A DNA stretch of 64,000 nucleotides from an uncultured Metabacillus sp. (GCF_947503125.1 NZ_CANNCR010000015.1:28788-92787); one strand, 5' to 3'. Counted from the first letter of the stretch, positions 43,414 to 52,757 are shown. Notes: a model not told the origin generated them from the sequence alone. Numbers and translations are program-made.

Positions 43414-44538
43414 TTATCCTTTTCTGCTTTCAGTCATTTGTTTCCAAACAGATCCTTTTGCCTTTTCGCCGCCTTCAATTCGTTCAATCGCCATTTTCAC
43501 CTGCATGCTAACCTCGAATTCAGGGTCATCCTCTGCCTGTTTTAAAGCAGGTAATGCAGATTTATCTCCAACTTCAAATAAAAACATGGCCGCTCGCCAT
43601 CTTACCAGTTTGTTTTTATCTTTTAAGGCTTCCATCATTGGAACCATTGCTTGGGGATCACCAATATCAGATAAGCAATCTCCTGCTGTTCTTCTAACAG
43701 TAACAGACTTATCCTTTAATGCTTTATATAATAACGGTAAAACAGAAGGATTTTCAATCATTCCTAAATATACAGTAGCTAGCCTTCTAATTGACGGTTT
43801 TTCATCCTTTAAAGCCTTTTCTAAAACAGGGAGATCATCTTCTGATGGATCCATTTGCTCTAAATGAGCAAATCTTACAGACCAATCTTCATCATCCAGC
43901 ATTTCAAGTGTCACTTTATATGATTTTCTCTTCGGAGGATTTTTCTGTTTGCCTATATCAGAAGCAGCTTTCACAAGCCTTTGTAATCGTTCATCAGAGT
44001 ACGCAGCACTTATCTCATCTACCACTTCCTTACCTATCTCTGCAAGTTCGCCATATCTTACTCCATGTTCCTTCCATTGACGATCCAGCACAATGTTTTC
44101 GTTCGCTTGTTGTGCTGCTAAAACAGCTGTTTTAAAGCGAACAGGCAAACCAAAGCGTTCTTCTGACATTCCATCAGTTAATTTAACCTGCATTGGAATA
44201 TTATGAAACATCTGGATGAAAACCTTCACTTCACCAAACGCTTCATCTAGTGGTTTGCTGTCTCGACTTTCGTCGTTTACAGCCTCCCCAAAAGCTTGGC
44301 GAACCTGGGCCAATATTTCCTTCCAGTCATATTTAGCATTTCTTTCAACAGCGAGAAAATCCGCTACATGGTATACACCTTTTACTCCTTCAATTTTAAG
44401 GATATCTCCAATAATACCCGGCGTTTCTACTGCTTGGTCCTTTTTATAGTTATTACTTTTTCCAGCGGGAAGCTCTTCTGTCAAAAGCACCTTCATTGTA
44501 TTTGGACTTGGAGTAGGTTCAATTGATTTTATCTTCAT
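43414..44538 (-). CDS. ypgR: YpgR / CvfC-like protein with NifU-N and HEAT repeats
   Basis: 374 residues from ATG 44538 (MKIKSIEPTPSPNTMKVLLT) behind AGAAGGAG. The N-terminal 90 residues are a Nfu/NifU N-terminal scaffold domain (IEGVKGVYHVADFLAVER). The second half has HEAT-like repeats (VRFAHLEQM, PSIRRLATVYLG, VTVRRTAGDCLSDIGD, LVRWRAAMFLFEVGD). Same domain order as B. subtilis YpgR and the staphylococcal conserved virulence factor C. Biochemical role unknown. Confidence 0.83.
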   Translation of the reverse strand: MKIKSIEPTPSPNTMKVLLTEELPAGKSNNYKKDQAVETPGIIGDILKIEGVKGVYHVADFLAVERNAKYDWKEILAQVRQAFGEAVNDESRDSKPLDEAFGEVKVFIQMFHNIPMQVKLTDGMSEERFGLPVRFKTAVLAAQQANENIVLDRQWKEHGVRYGELAEIGKEVVDEISAAYSDERLQRLVKAASDIGKQKNPPKRKSYKVTLEMLDDEDWSVRFAHLEQMDPSEDDLPVLEKALKDEKPSIRRLATVYLGMIENPSVLPLLYKALKDKSVTVRRTAGDCLSDIGDPQAMVPMMEALKDKNKLVRWRAAMFLFEVGDKSALPALKQAEDDPEFEVSMQVKMAIERIEGGEKAKGSVWKQMTESRKG

Positions 44539-44635
44539 TATGAGCACTCCTTCTTTTAAATCGTAATGATAGTGTAACATAGCAGATTTTATCGTGCTAT
44601 TTTCATGTTTCGATTGTTTATATGAATAATTTTAA

Positions 44636-45246
44636 CTATTTTCGCCCATTCCACTCATCATAAAATTGATTTAAATAGAGTTCGAGAAATTGATGTCTCT
44701 CTTCAGCAAGAGATCTACCTGCATTTGTGTTCATTAAATCTTTTAGCTTAAGTAATTTCTCATAAAAATGGCTTATTGCATCAGTTTTTTCCTCCACATC
44801 CGGATGATAGATAATGTTTCCTTTAGAACCAGCATAGACGAATGTCGAGCAATTCCAATGGCTCCAATGGCATCAAGCCGATCAGCATCTTGAATAACCT
44901 TAGCTTCGAGGGATAACTGATTATTAGGTACTTTCTTTCGAAAGCTGATGACTTGAATAATCCTGATAATAGCTTGTATTATCTCTTGATCAATACCTAA
45001 ATTCAGTAATAACTGTTCAACTTGGCTAACATTAAGCTTAATGTTCTCGGAGAGCTTATCATCAATTAAGTCATGAAGTAATGCTGCTAATTCAATAATG
45101 AATAGATTTGCATTTTCTTTTGTTCCTATATACATAGCATTCCGACGTACACGGTCAATATGCCACCAGTCATGACCGCTTCCCTCATTGTAGAGCCTTT
45201 TATAAACAAAATCTTCTACCTGTTGAATTAAAAATTTGTTATTCAT
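44636..45246 (-). pseudogene. ypgQ: HD-domain phosphohydrolase YpgQ, broken by a frameshift
   Basis: The first 134 codons encode an HD-type metal phosphohydrolase: GHDWWHIDRVRRNA, LAALLHDLIDDK, and [18 protein letters not shown]. After GIAR, near 44845, the frame runs into unrelated residues and stops at 44773. Adding one base restores [20 protein letters not shown], and the frame then continues to a TAG at 44636 (ending [10 protein letters not shown]). The restored length is about 203 residues, as in B. subtilis YpgQ (205). HD motifs remain in the truncated product, but the conserved C-terminal helices are lost. Either a real 1-bp deletion or a sequencing error. Confidence 0.8.
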
Positions 45247-45350
45247 ATGGCAACTCCTATGTATGTAATAAACGAACGATTATGACGTTAACAATAACAA
45301 ACAATTGATCATATAGTATCCTAAACAATTTTTTATAAAGGTGTGTTTTG

Positions 45351-45587
45351 ATGAGAGAACCCCAGCCAATCATCGGTCAAGCTTGGACAGAAAGACATGT
45401 TATCATCCTTCAGTGCAGTGAAACAAATAAACTGATTAAGGTATACAAAAGCTTACATGCTCCAATCGAACCGCCTCGTTTAAATTGTGCGGAAACACTT
45501 TCACAGCTCATTAGTATTGGTTACCAGATTCATGCAATGGCTTCCTTACCTAATCATCGAATACAGTATGTATTAGTATTATTTTAA
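45351..45587 (+). CDS. 78-aa hypothetical protein
   Basis: ATG at 45351 (a TTG directly before it is in frame) behind AAAGGTGTGTTTTG. MREPQPIIGQAWTERHVIIL, ending NHRIQYVLVLF; compact alpha/beta, two Cys (LQCSE, LNCAE), no signal peptide. Family not recognised. Divergent from ypgQ, convergent with bsaA. Confidence 0.6.
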   Translation: MREPQPIIGQAWTERHVIILQCSETNKLIKVYKSLHAPIEPPRLNCAETLSQLISIGYQIHAMASLPNHRIQYVLVLF

Positions 45588-45642
45588 TACAAACACTAAG
45601 TACAAAAAGTTATGCTTTCTTTAAAATTAAAAAGAAGAAGCC

Positions 45643-46134
45643 TTATTTTACGACTTCTTTTAAAAGGTTTTCAATATCTGGTTTTATTTCAATTGGGTTC
45701 GTATTCGGTGAGTAACGCTTTACAACTTCCCCATTTACATGAATCAAAAACTTTGTGAAATTCCATTTTATTGCCTTGCTTCCTAAAATCCCAGGAGCAT
45801 TATTAGTTAAAAATACAAATAGCGGATGTGCGTTTTCTCCCTTTACATCAATCTTGGAAAACATTGGGAAGCTTACTCCGTAATTCATTTCACAAAAGCT
45901 TTCTATTTCTTTATTGCCACCTGGTTCCTGTCCCATAAACTGGTTGCAGGGAAATCCTAAAACAGTAAATCCTTGATCTCTATACTGATCATAAAGCTCT
46001 TGTAATTCTTTGTACTGTGGAGTAAACCCACATTTACTTGCAGTATTCACAATTAATACCACTTGATTTTTGTAATCACTTAACGTTGTTTTTTCCCCTT
46101 TTATTGTTTCCACTTCAAAATCGTAAATACTCAT
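45643..46134 (-). CDS. bsaA: glutathione-peroxidase-family thiol peroxidase BsaA
   Basis: 163 residues from ATG 46134 (MSIYDFEVETIKGEKTTLSD) behind CAGGAGGGGTGACA. Catalytic Cys in VNTASKCGFTPQY, plus GFPCNQF and WNFTKFLI. The family uses thioredoxin or bacillithiol systems rather than glutathione in Bacillus and reduces peroxides. Location between ypgQ and metA matches B. subtilis bsaA. Confidence 0.9.
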   Translation of the reverse strand: MSIYDFEVETIKGEKTTLSDYKNQVVLIVNTASKCGFTPQYKELQELYDQYRDQGFTVLGFPCNQFMGQEPGGNKEIESFCEMNYGVSFPMFSKIDVKGENAHPLFVFLTNNAPGILGSKAIKWNFTKFLIHVNGEVVKRYSPNTNPIEIKPDIENLLKEVVK

Positions 46135-46208
46135 TGTCACCCCTCCTGACACCATCTTTACATATAACACATGAGATATTCAACTATTAACAACTAATTA
46201 AGAAGTCA

Positions 46209-46706
46209 TTACTTGCAGCACTGCAACAATGAACGTAAATGATCGATGATATACAGCAAATCCTCTATATCATCTTCACCGTATGCTCTCTTAAAATTCA
46301 CCTCATAGCGATGGTAATAAAATTCTGTGTTTGCGGTTACCTCTTCTGTCACAAATAACTGAATCGAATGCTCCTCCCACAATTTCTTTAACTTTCTTAA
46401 CAGAAGTTCGTCATAAGCCTTACTCTCCTTCTCTTCCTGAAGAATAACTTTTATAAAGCATCCCGGTTTTTTAATTGTTTGACGTAATTCTCCAGAAATT
46501 TGCTCATGGTTCATGTTAATCTCCAGCATAGCATGGGGACTTTTTTTCTTTTCATTTCCAAATGTAATCCTAAAGGTTCTAGACATTGTCGCTAGATCTA
46601 CAAAATCACTCCTATTCAAAACTTTGATCACATTTTCAATATCTAAATCATATATATAGCCTTCAACGATAACCTTTAAATTATCAAAAACAGTTGGGTC
46701 AAACAT
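46209..46706 (-). CDS. 165-aa hypothetical protein
   Basis: From ATG 46706 (MFDPTVFDNLKVIVEGYIYD) behind TTAAGGAGGATGTC; a 17-codon upstream extension lacks a ribosome binding site. Mixed alpha/beta, acidic, with two Cys at the very end (LLQCCK). Segments such as RSDFVDLATMSRTFRITFGN look like a conserved fold I cannot name. Lies 74 bp upstream of bsaA on the same strand. Confidence 0.65.
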   Translation of the reverse strand: MFDPTVFDNLKVIVEGYIYDLDIENVIKVLNRSDFVDLATMSRTFRITFGNEKKKSPHAMLEINMNHEQISGELRQTIKKPGCFIKVILQEEKESKAYDELLLRKLKKLWEEHSIQLFVTEEVTANTEFYYHRYEVNFKRAYGEDDIEDLLYIIDHLRSLLQCCK

Positions 46707-46921
46707 GACATCCTCCTTAAAACAATCCAGTTGCAAGTTCTTCATTATTCCATTCATGGCTAGTGCTGCTGTCTCTTCGGTAATCCGGGCATTGCCATCT
46801 CACTTTGCTAGATTAATCCTTTATAATACTTTACCATGTATAATGAATTCATTTGTATGCTTTTTCATGACCACTATTAGAATTTCACGAATGAAATTGA
46901 TGAATTAACATAAAATTCGAA

Positions 46922-46950
46922 TTGAATTATTTTTCTAAACTTTCTATAAT
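46922..46950 (+). promoter_or_regulatory. sigma-A-type promoter of metA
   Basis: -35 TTGAAT (46922-46927), 17-bp spacer, perfect -10 TATAAT (46945-46950). The start codon is only about 42 bp downstream, so there is no room for an S-box (SAM) riboswitch leader. Confidence 0.65.
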
Positions 46951-46991
46951 AAAGAATCAATGTATGATGAATTTTAACGGAGGTGCTTTTT

Positions 46992-47900
46992 TTGCCGATT
47001 AACATACCTAGTCATTTACCGGCTAAAGAAATCTTAGAACAAGAGAATATATTTATTATGGACGAAAAGAGAGCGTATTCTCAAGATATTCGCCCTTTAA
47101 ATATCCTTATCTTAAATATTATGCCAGAAAAGGAAAAAACTGAAACTCAGTTGTTACGATTATTGGGGAATTCTCCTCTTCAATTAAACATAACATTTTT
47201 AAGGCCTGAAACCCACACGTCAAAAACGACAGCAATGGAGCATTTGAAGGAATTCTACACAACCTTTAAACATATTAAGCATCGAAAATTTGATGGCATG
47301 ATTATTACAGGGGCACCAATTGAACACTTAGAATTTGAAGAAGTTTCTTATTGGTCTGAATTAAAAACAATTATGGATTGGACTAAAACAAATGTAACCT
47401 CAACTTTACATATTTGTTGGGGTGCACAAGCAGGACTTTTCCATCACTATGGCGTAAATAAATATAAGTTGGAAAAGAAATGCTTTGGTATTTTTAAGCA
47501 TGAAATTGTCAATCCGACTGTAAAATTATTAAGAGGCTTTGATGATCAATATTATGTACCACATTCAAGACATACTGATGTTCCAAAAGAAGAAATTGAT
47601 GCCATTCCAGAGCTTCAGATTCTTTCTTATTCAAAAGATGCTGGTGTTTGCCTAGTGATGTCAACGGATGGCAAACAAATCTTTTTAACAGGTCATCCTG
47701 AATATGAACGGACCTCTTTAAGAGATGAGTATGAAAGAGATCTTGCAAAAGGTTTACCAATTGATATACCGGTTAATTATTTTGAAAACAATGATCCAAG
47801 TAAAGAGCCAATTCACTGTTGGAGATCACATGGAAATCTTTTATTTGTTAATTGGCTAAACTATTATGTTTACCAGGAGACACCTTATATTTGGAATTGA
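46992..47900 (+). CDS. metA: homoserine O-acetyltransferase MetA (MetAA)
   Basis: 302 residues from TTG 46992 ([18 protein letters not shown]) with ACGGAGGTG at 7 nt; a GTG three codons earlier lies inside that site. MetA family: [20 protein letters not shown], active Cys in [27 protein letters not shown] FLTGHPEY. First committed step of methionine synthesis. Bacillus members acetylate despite MetA homology to succinyltransferases. Followed by a hairpin at 47934. Confidence 0.93.
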   Translation: MPINIPSHLPAKEILEQENIFIMDEKRAYSQDIRPLNILILNIMPEKEKTETQLLRLLGNSPLQLNITFLRPETHTSKTTAMEHLKEFYTTFKHIKHRKFDGMIITGAPIEHLEFEEVSYWSELKTIMDWTKTNVTSTLHICWGAQAGLFHHYGVNKYKLEKKCFGIFKHEIVNPTVKLLRGFDDQYYVPHSRHTDVPKEEIDAIPELQILSYSKDAGVCLVMSTDGKQIFLTGHPEYERTSLRDEYERDLAKGLPIDIPVNYFENNDPSKEPIHCWRSHGNLLFVNWLNYYVYQETPYIWN

Positions 47901-47933
47901 AAGGGTAAGAATAAATTGCTTTGAAATGAATAA

Positions 47934-47962
47934 GAATAAGGTAGAGCATTTCTGCCTTATTC
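47934..47962 (+). terminator. hairpin after metA
   Basis: GAATAAGGTAGA / TCTGCCTTATTC with a short loop; no strong T tract. Confidence 0.45.
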
Positions 47963-48178
47963 AATCATGCATTACTATCTGCAAAAGAGATAATGGTGTT
48001 TTGCCATTCCAACTTTTTACGACATTTTACATCTTAAGAAATACTTAATAATTGCTTTATAAAAAAGTAACAATTATATGGTAATCTTTAAGACAAATTC
48101 GGTTCAATCTGTCATATATATTTATAGCGAGGACTGGATTTGATAATTTGATCCGTTTCCGATTAGATTGAGGTGAAA

Positions 48179-49339
48179 ATGTTGAAAAGAAATTCAAAGG
48201 TGTTAATATTAACAGCGAAATATGGTAATGGTCATGTGCAAGTGGCAAAAACGTTAGAAAATAAGTGTAAAGAGCTCGGCTTTGAAAAAGTCATTGTCTG
48301 TAATCTTTATTCTGAATCATTTCCCGTATTTTCAGAGATTACTCAATATTTATATTTAAAAAGCTTCTCGATTGGAAAGCAATTTTACCGATTGTTTTAC
48401 TATGGTGTTGATAAAATTTATAACAAAAGGATGATGAATCTCTATTTTAAAATGGGACATAAACGTTTACATGAAATTGTAAAGGCTGAACAACCAGATA
48501 TGATCATTAATACTTTCCCTATGATTGTTGTACCCGAATATCGCAGAAAAACTGGTACAATGATTCCCACCTTCAATGTCTTAACTGATTTTTGCTTACA
48601 CAGAATCTGGATTCATGAAAATATCGATAAATATTATGTAGCAACAAACAATGTGAAGGAAAAGCTGATTCAGTTAGGAATTCATCCAGACAGAGTAAAG
48701 GTAACTGGAATCCCTATACGTTCACAATTCGAGGAGGATCTGAATAAACAAGATATTTTTAAAAAATATGATTTGGATCCAAATAAAAAAACACTATTAA
48801 TCATGGCTGGTGCCCACGGTGTCTTAAAAAATGTGAAAGAATTGTGCCATTCATTTATTTCCAAAAGCGAAGACATTCAAACGGTTGTTGTGTGCGGAAA
48901 TAATACCCCTTTAAAGGAAAATCTTGAACCTCTTGCAAGAAGTTATCCAAATCAATTTAAAGTATTAAGCTATGTTGAAAGAGTGGATGAGCTTTATCGG
49001 ATTACATCATGTATGATTACAAAGCCAGGCGGAATCACCTTAACAGAAGCGACTGCTTTAGGTGTACCAGTTGTTCTCTTTAAGCCTGTTCCTGGTCAGG
49101 AAAAAGAAAATGCTCATTTTTTTGAGGACAATCAAGCAGCTATTATTGTTAACCAAATTGAGGATATTGCTGAGGAAGTGCATAAACTGCTTAGCGATGA
49201 AAAGAAATTAACATCAATGAGAGAGAATATAAAAAAGCTGCATGTTCCAAAATCAGCTGACTTAATAATTGAAGATATGTTGAAAGAAGCTGCTTTTATT
49301 AGAAATAAACAGCTGATGGCTGGCTCCGTAAATTATTAA
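48179..49339 (+). CDS. ugtP: processive diacylglycerol beta-glucosyltransferase UgtP
   Basis: About 387 residues; the MGDG-synthase-like N-terminus (VLILTAKYGNGHVQVAKTLE), QYLYLKSFSIGKQFYRLFYY and MITKPGGITLTEATALGVPV are nearly the B. subtilis UgtP sequence. Transfers glucose from UDP-glucose to diacylglycerol, making glucolipid anchors for lipoteichoic acid, and links nutrient state to cell size through FtsZ in B. subtilis. Start is uncertain among GTG 48173, ATG 48179 and TTG 48182 close to GAGGTG. Confidence 0.93.
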   Translation: MLKRNSKVLILTAKYGNGHVQVAKTLENKCKELGFEKVIVCNLYSESFPVFSEITQYLYLKSFSIGKQFYRLFYYGVDKIYNKRMMNLYFKMGHKRLHEIVKAEQPDMIINTFPMIVVPEYRRKTGTMIPTFNVLTDFCLHRIWIHENIDKYYVATNNVKEKLIQLGIHPDRVKVTGIPIRSQFEEDLNKQDIFKKYDLDPNKKTLLIMAGAHGVLKNVKELCHSFISKSEDIQTVVVCGNNTPLKENLEPLARSYPNQFKVLSYVERVDELYRITSCMITKPGGITLTEATALGVPVVLFKPVPGQEKENAHFFEDNQAAIIVNQIEDIAEEVHKLLSDEKKLTSMRENIKKLHVPKSADLIIEDMLKEAAFIRNKQLMAGSVNY

Positions 49340-49387
49340 AGCTATTTAAAAGGATGAGTTGGGGTAATTTTACCTTGGAGGTTCAGA

Positions 49388-50380
49388 ATGGACACAAGTA
49401 CACATATTACGATTGGATTCGGGTTGGCAGGACTTGCATATTTAGACCCAGCCATTGCCTCTGATCCAATGTTAGCTCAAGCCATCCTGTTAGGAACTGT
49501 TATCGGATCCAATGCTCCTGATTTTGATTATGCCATTAGGCTTGTTAAAGGCAATGGAATGTATACGGAACACCATCGCGGGGCATCGCATTCACTCCCT
49601 GCTATCATTATATGGACATTTGCTATTTCAGCTCTTATTTTTATCTTTTATAACCAAATATCCTATATATCCCTTTTGTTTTGGACCTTTCTGGCAGTAT
49701 GTTTACATGTTGGATTAGACATTCTAAATGTTTATGGAACACAGGCTGGGAGGCCATTTACAAAAAAATGGCTCTCATTAAATTTCATTCCGTTATTTGA
49801 TCCGATTATAATGCTTGGTCATTTGATTGGCTTTACCTTCTGGTTAGCAGGTCTTTCACCTGGCATTACCTTTTTATACGTATACATCGTACTAATTAGC
49901 TATATCATTATTCGGTATATCATTTCAGTTAATAAGCGAAATTTATTACATGCCGTACAAAAAACTGGAAGCTTCACTATCATTCCAACCATATCATTGC
50001 ACAAATGGGATTTTGTTTATGAAACTAAATCAGCTTATGATGCAGGTTCCATAACCGGAAAGGACATCCATTGGATTCATCACTTTGAAAAACATGGTCA
50101 AGAAGATAAGATCATTAAAGCATCATTAGCTGATAAAAATGTACAGCATTTTTTAGCTAATTCAAAACACGCTCATACGATGTACTTTACAACATCTTCG
50201 AGTGTGGAGGTTCGTTGGATTGATTTACGCTTCCGTCATAAAGAGCATTATCCCTATATGGCAATTGTCAAACTAGACCCAGCTTTAAACATTTTAGCAT
50301 CATATACTGGCTGGGTACATCATTCAAGAAAACTAAATGAAAAACTAATAACTGAAACAAAAAAAGTAATGCCCCTATAA
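49388..50380 (+). CDS. yfhP: YfhP/YdjM-type membrane metal-dependent hydrolase
   Basis: 330 residues. An N-terminal membrane domain with the conserved metal motif set: MDTSTHITIGFGLA, GSNAPDFDY, HHRGASHSLP and HVGLDILNVYGTQ. About five helices, then a C-terminal soluble part. The family (LexA-binding inner-membrane-associated hydrolase, YdjM/YfhP) has poorly known substrates. ATG follows TTGGAGGTTCAGA, 48 bp after ugtP, so possibly co-transcribed. In B. subtilis yfhP is elsewhere. Confidence 0.8.
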   Translation: MDTSTHITIGFGLAGLAYLDPAIASDPMLAQAILLGTVIGSNAPDFDYAIRLVKGNGMYTEHHRGASHSLPAIIIWTFAISALIFIFYNQISYISLLFWTFLAVCLHVGLDILNVYGTQAGRPFTKKWLSLNFIPLFDPIIMLGHLIGFTFWLAGLSPGITFLYVYIVLISYIIIRYIISVNKRNLLHAVQKTGSFTIIPTISLHKWDFVYETKSAYDAGSITGKDIHWIHHFEKHGQEDKIIKASLADKNVQHFLANSKHAHTMYFTTSSSVEVRWIDLRFRHKEHYPYMAIVKLDPALNILASYTGWVHHSRKLNEKLITETKKVMPL

Positions 50381-50392
50381 TAAACAAAGATG

Positions 50393-50430
50393 TCTGACAC
50401 TGCCTTTTGGCAATATCAGACCTTTTTTTG
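50393..50430 (+). terminator. terminator after yfhP
   Basis: GTCTGA-cac-TGCC / GGCA-ata-TCAGAC with T7; the loop is TTTT. Confidence 0.75.
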
Positions 50431-50583
50431 TTTAAAGAATTTTGTTTGTCATAATCTTGCTTGCCTTAACGATATATCCTCTTTAAAATGCATGAAGAGC
50501 CACTCAACATGGGAATATTAATGGATAACTACCTTGTAAAGGGTATGAATATCTAAGCTGTAACAAAGCAATAGGAGGTCACT

Positions 50584-50730
50584 ATGACGAAGAAATTTAA
50601 CAAGGGAAGTAAAAATCAAAATTCACCTGAAAATGGAAAATATCAAATGGAGCTTGCACAAGATCACATACCTGGTGACAATAGCAAAGGAAAAAAGCGG
50701 AATAAGGATCAAATGGATAAATCTAATTAA
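50584..50730 (+). CDS. 48-aa hydrophilic microprotein
   Basis: ATG at 50584 behind ATAGGAGGTCACT: MTKKFNKGSKNQNSPENGKY, then DHIPGDNSKGKKRNKD. Lys/Asn/Gly-rich, unstructured, spore-protein-like; own promoter region and a good terminator. Family not recognised. Confidence 0.6.
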   Translation: MTKKFNKGSKNQNSPENGKYQMELAQDHIPGDNSKGKKRNKDQMDKSN

Positions 50731-50742
50731 TCATCAATAAAA

Positions 50743-50780
50743 TAGAGGCTGACCCTTTCTATGATAGAAGTCAGCCTCTA
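50743..50780. terminator. bidirectional terminator between the 48-aa gene and ptsH-like gene
   Basis: TAGAGGCTGAC / GTCAGCCTCTA with an inner TTCTAT/ATAGAA dyad. Confidence 0.7.
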
Positions 50781-50821
50781 TGCTTTTACTAAATGCTTTC
50801 ACGTTTGGTTAATGCAATTAT

Positions 50822-51088
50822 TTATTCGCCAAGGCTTTCTGTAGCCATAGCTCGTTTAACAGCTTCTAGAGCCGCTTCTTCATCACTACCGTTTGCTGTA
50901 ATTTTAACTGTTGCTCCTTTTGCAATACCTAAAGACATGACACCCATAATTGATTTTAAATTCACTGTTCTGCCATTTGCTTCAAGATTTACATCAGCTG
51001 TGAAAGAATTTACAGCGTTCACTAATGCAGTTGCAGGTCTAGCATGCAGCCCTGCCTCGCTCGTGATTGTAAAGGTTTGTTCTACCAT
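50822..51088 (-). CDS. ptsH: HPr phosphocarrier protein, stand-alone
   Basis: 88 residues from ATG 51088 behind GGAGAATGGAAA. The phosphoryl-carrying His15 (GLHARPAT) and the regulatory Ser46 (LKSIMGVMSLGI), target of HPr kinase, are both present, so this is HPr and not the Gln15 paralogue Crh. No ptsI or ptsG is adjacent, unlike the usual ptsGHI order. The frame continues 29 codons upstream (MKEIIHIHHSKIDKATLDKI) without a good ribosome binding site; I do not include it. Confidence 0.9.
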   Translation of the reverse strand: MVEQTFTITSEAGLHARPATALVNAVNSFTADVNLEANGRTVNLKSIMGVMSLGIAKGATVKITANGSDEEAALEAVKRAMATESLGE

Positions 51089-51250
51089 TTTCCATTCTCC
51101 TTCCATTATCGCCAATATTTTATCCAAAGTAGCTTTATCTATTTTTGAATGATGAATATGTATGATTTCTTTCATCTCAAGAAGCTATTAGGATAAGCTA
51201 CGTTAGTTATTACCATTATTATAAACTTTTTTTAAAAAAAGGGAACTAGT

Positions 51251-51508
51251 TTATTCGTCAATTTGAAAGACATTTTCACATTTTATTTCATATTGAATAT
51301 GTAAAGTAAAAGTATCTGTATTCATCCTTTCAATGACAATGGAGTTTCGTTCATGATCTTGCAAAAGAGCAATTTCAGACTTCTTTAACTTTAATATGTC
51401 TCTGTCACATTTTCTAATGAATTGATAAGCCCTAGTAAATCCTTCTTCATCAATATTCCGACTACTCGTTAGCAAAATTTCTTCTCCACGTATGTTCAAC
51501 TTGTGCAT
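51251..51508 (-). CDS. 85-aa hypothetical protein
   Basis: From ATG 51508 (MHKLNIRGEEILLTSSRNID) behind TTGGAGAGGATCAGT. Mixed alpha/beta with Cys in IRKCDRD and IKCENVF; no membrane segment. Lies upstream of the HPr gene on the same strand, 162 bp apart, so it may be separately terminated. Not recognised. Confidence 0.6.
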   Translation of the reverse strand: MHKLNIRGEEILLTSSRNIDEEGFTRAYQFIRKCDRDILKLKKSEIALLQDHERNSIVIERMNTDTFTLHIQYEIKCENVFQIDE

Positions 51509-51612
51509 ACTGATCCTCTCCAATGTTTTTTTCACCATTATATGCTTGGTCATTTGTGGCTATATCTAATAAGAAAGTTTCTGAAAGTTTTGTTAAAATA
51601 TTCTTCTTAACC

Positions 51613-51642
51613 TTGACGAAGTTCATAAAATTGTTGTATATT
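51613..51642 (+). promoter_or_regulatory. cspD promoter with long leader
   Basis: -35 TTGACG (51613-51618) and -10 TATATT (51637-51642), 18-bp spacer, about 120 nt before the cspD start. Long structured leaders are usual for cold-shock genes. A TAGCAC / GTGCTA hairpin at 51728-51744 sits just before the ribosome binding site. Confidence 0.5.
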
Positions 51643-51767
51643 AAAAACATCATTAAGCTGAGTATATATGATAACGTTTTAATAACATCTTTTTACATAT
51701 TATATTCGTTAATGATAAAATTTGTTTTAGCACCACCTGTGCTACAGTATTAGGAGGATTAAGTACT

Positions 51768-51968
51768 ATGCAAAACGGTAAAGTAAAATGGTTTAACAAC
51801 GAAAAAGGATTCGGTTTTATCGAAGTTGAAGGCGGAGACGATGTATTCGTACACTTCACTGCTATTCAAGGCGAAGGCTACAAATCATTAGAAGAAGGTC
51901 AAGAGGTATCTTTCGAAATCGTAGAAGGTAACCGCGGACCACAAGCTGCTAACGTTACAAAGTTATAA
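51768..51968 (+). CDS. cspD: cold-shock protein CspD
   Basis: 66 residues, single CSD domain: [19 protein letters not shown] with RNP1 (KGFGFIE) and RNP2 (VFVHF). Binds single-stranded RNA/DNA as an RNA chaperone. The gene lies beside degR and a YpzA-type gene as cspD does in B. subtilis. Codon use is notably biased toward C/G-ending codons relative to neighbours, typical of very highly expressed genes. ATG follows TAGGAGGATTAAGTACT. Confidence 0.93.
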   Translation: MQNGKVKWFNNEKGFGFIEVEGGDDVFVHFTAIQGEGYKSLEEGQEVSFEIVEGNRGPQAANVTKL

Positions 51969-52020
51969 TCACAAGCCAACTATCTACTTGTGACTTAACC
52001 ATAAACAATTTAAATGAACA

Positions 52021-52049
52021 GAGGCTGAGTTTACTCCGCCTCTTTTTTA
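52021..52049 (+). terminator. cspD terminator
   Basis: GAGGC-T-GAGT / ACTC-C-GCCTC with a 2-4 nt loop and T6. Confidence 0.8.
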
Positions 52050-52093
52050 TATGTCTTTTTTCTTCTTACTTCCTTCTTTCTATTTCTACAGTT

Positions 52094-52294
52094 CTAACGG
52101 GAGGAGTTCGGTTTTTGACTGACAATTAAGTATTCAATCGCCTTAATATTTTGCTTAATACTTTTCTCTATTCTACTTACCTCCATCTGGTTAAAAATAT
52201 TTGCGTTGTTCGCTATAAAGACTAATTTATCTAGATCTCTATAAATTTCAGAGAATGCTTCTTTGATCGTTGAATCTAACGGCTCATTTCCCAT
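52094..52294 (-). CDS. degR: DegR-like regulator
   Basis: 66 residues from ATG 52294; a GTG four codons earlier lies in the ribosome binding site GGGGAG. The segment IKEAFSEIYRDLDKLVFIAN, then RIEKSIKQNIKAIEY, aligns by eye with B. subtilis DegR, which stabilises phosphorylated DegU and so boosts exoprotease production. Location next to cspD is the same. Short, helical. Confidence 0.7.
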   Translation of the reverse strand: MGNEPLDSTIKEAFSEIYRDLDKLVFIANNANIFNQMEVSRIEKSIKQNIKAIEYLIVSQKPNSSR

Positions 52295-52490
52295 GTCATT
52301 TTTCACTCCCCAGGTCTGTCTTTAACCGAAATTCTAGTTAAAAGGTTACATATTTGTGTTATATTTTTACATAGTTTTCTTCACATTTATTTTAACATGA
52401 CATCTCAGTTTTAGATATATATACATGATTGTTTTTTTTAACGAATATTTTTTCTTGAATTCCAAAACCTATAAAATGGAGGTGTTTCTA

Positions 52491-52757
52491 TTGGATCAAA
52501 TTAATCATACTGGATTAATTAGTGGAATGAATGAATTAAGTCAGATTGAAATGTCTGTTAAAGCAGCACAAAAAATGGTAGGTTCAGCTACAATGCAATT
52601 AGATCAGGAAGCCATTCAACATGCAGAAAATGCAATTCGTGATGCAAAAGATCTAATGAATCGTTCAAGTAAAACAGGTGTTGATCAAGAGTTTTTAGCT
52701 AAACAGCAAGAGCTTTTAAAACAATGTGAACATCAATTATCAGAGGCAAAGCATTAA
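52491..52757 (+). CDS. ypzA: DUF2564 family protein (YpzA-like)
   Basis: 88 residues from TTG 52491, with AAAATGGAGGTGTTTCTA upstream. Helical: SQIEMSVKAAQKMVGSATMQ and EFLAKQQELLKQCEHQL closely follow YpzA from B. subtilis, which sits in the same cspD-degR neighbourhood. Cytoplasmic, possibly spore-expressed; function unknown. Confidence 0.75.
   Translation: MDQINHTGLISGMNELSQIEMSVKAAQKMVGSATMQLDQEAIQHAENAIRDAKDLMNRSSKTGVDQEFLAKQQELLKQCEHQLSEAKH

Noticed and set aside
46905..46991. S-box (SAM) riboswitch expected before a methionine gene
   Set aside because: The sigma-A-like promoter leaves only about 40 bp of leader before metA, too short for an S-box, and no S-box sequence is seen.
51089..51175. 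N-terminal extension of HPr as part of the protein
   Set aside because: HPr is 88 residues in all relatives, His15 and Ser46 numbering fits the internal ATG, and that ATG has a good ribosome binding site while the upstream one does not.
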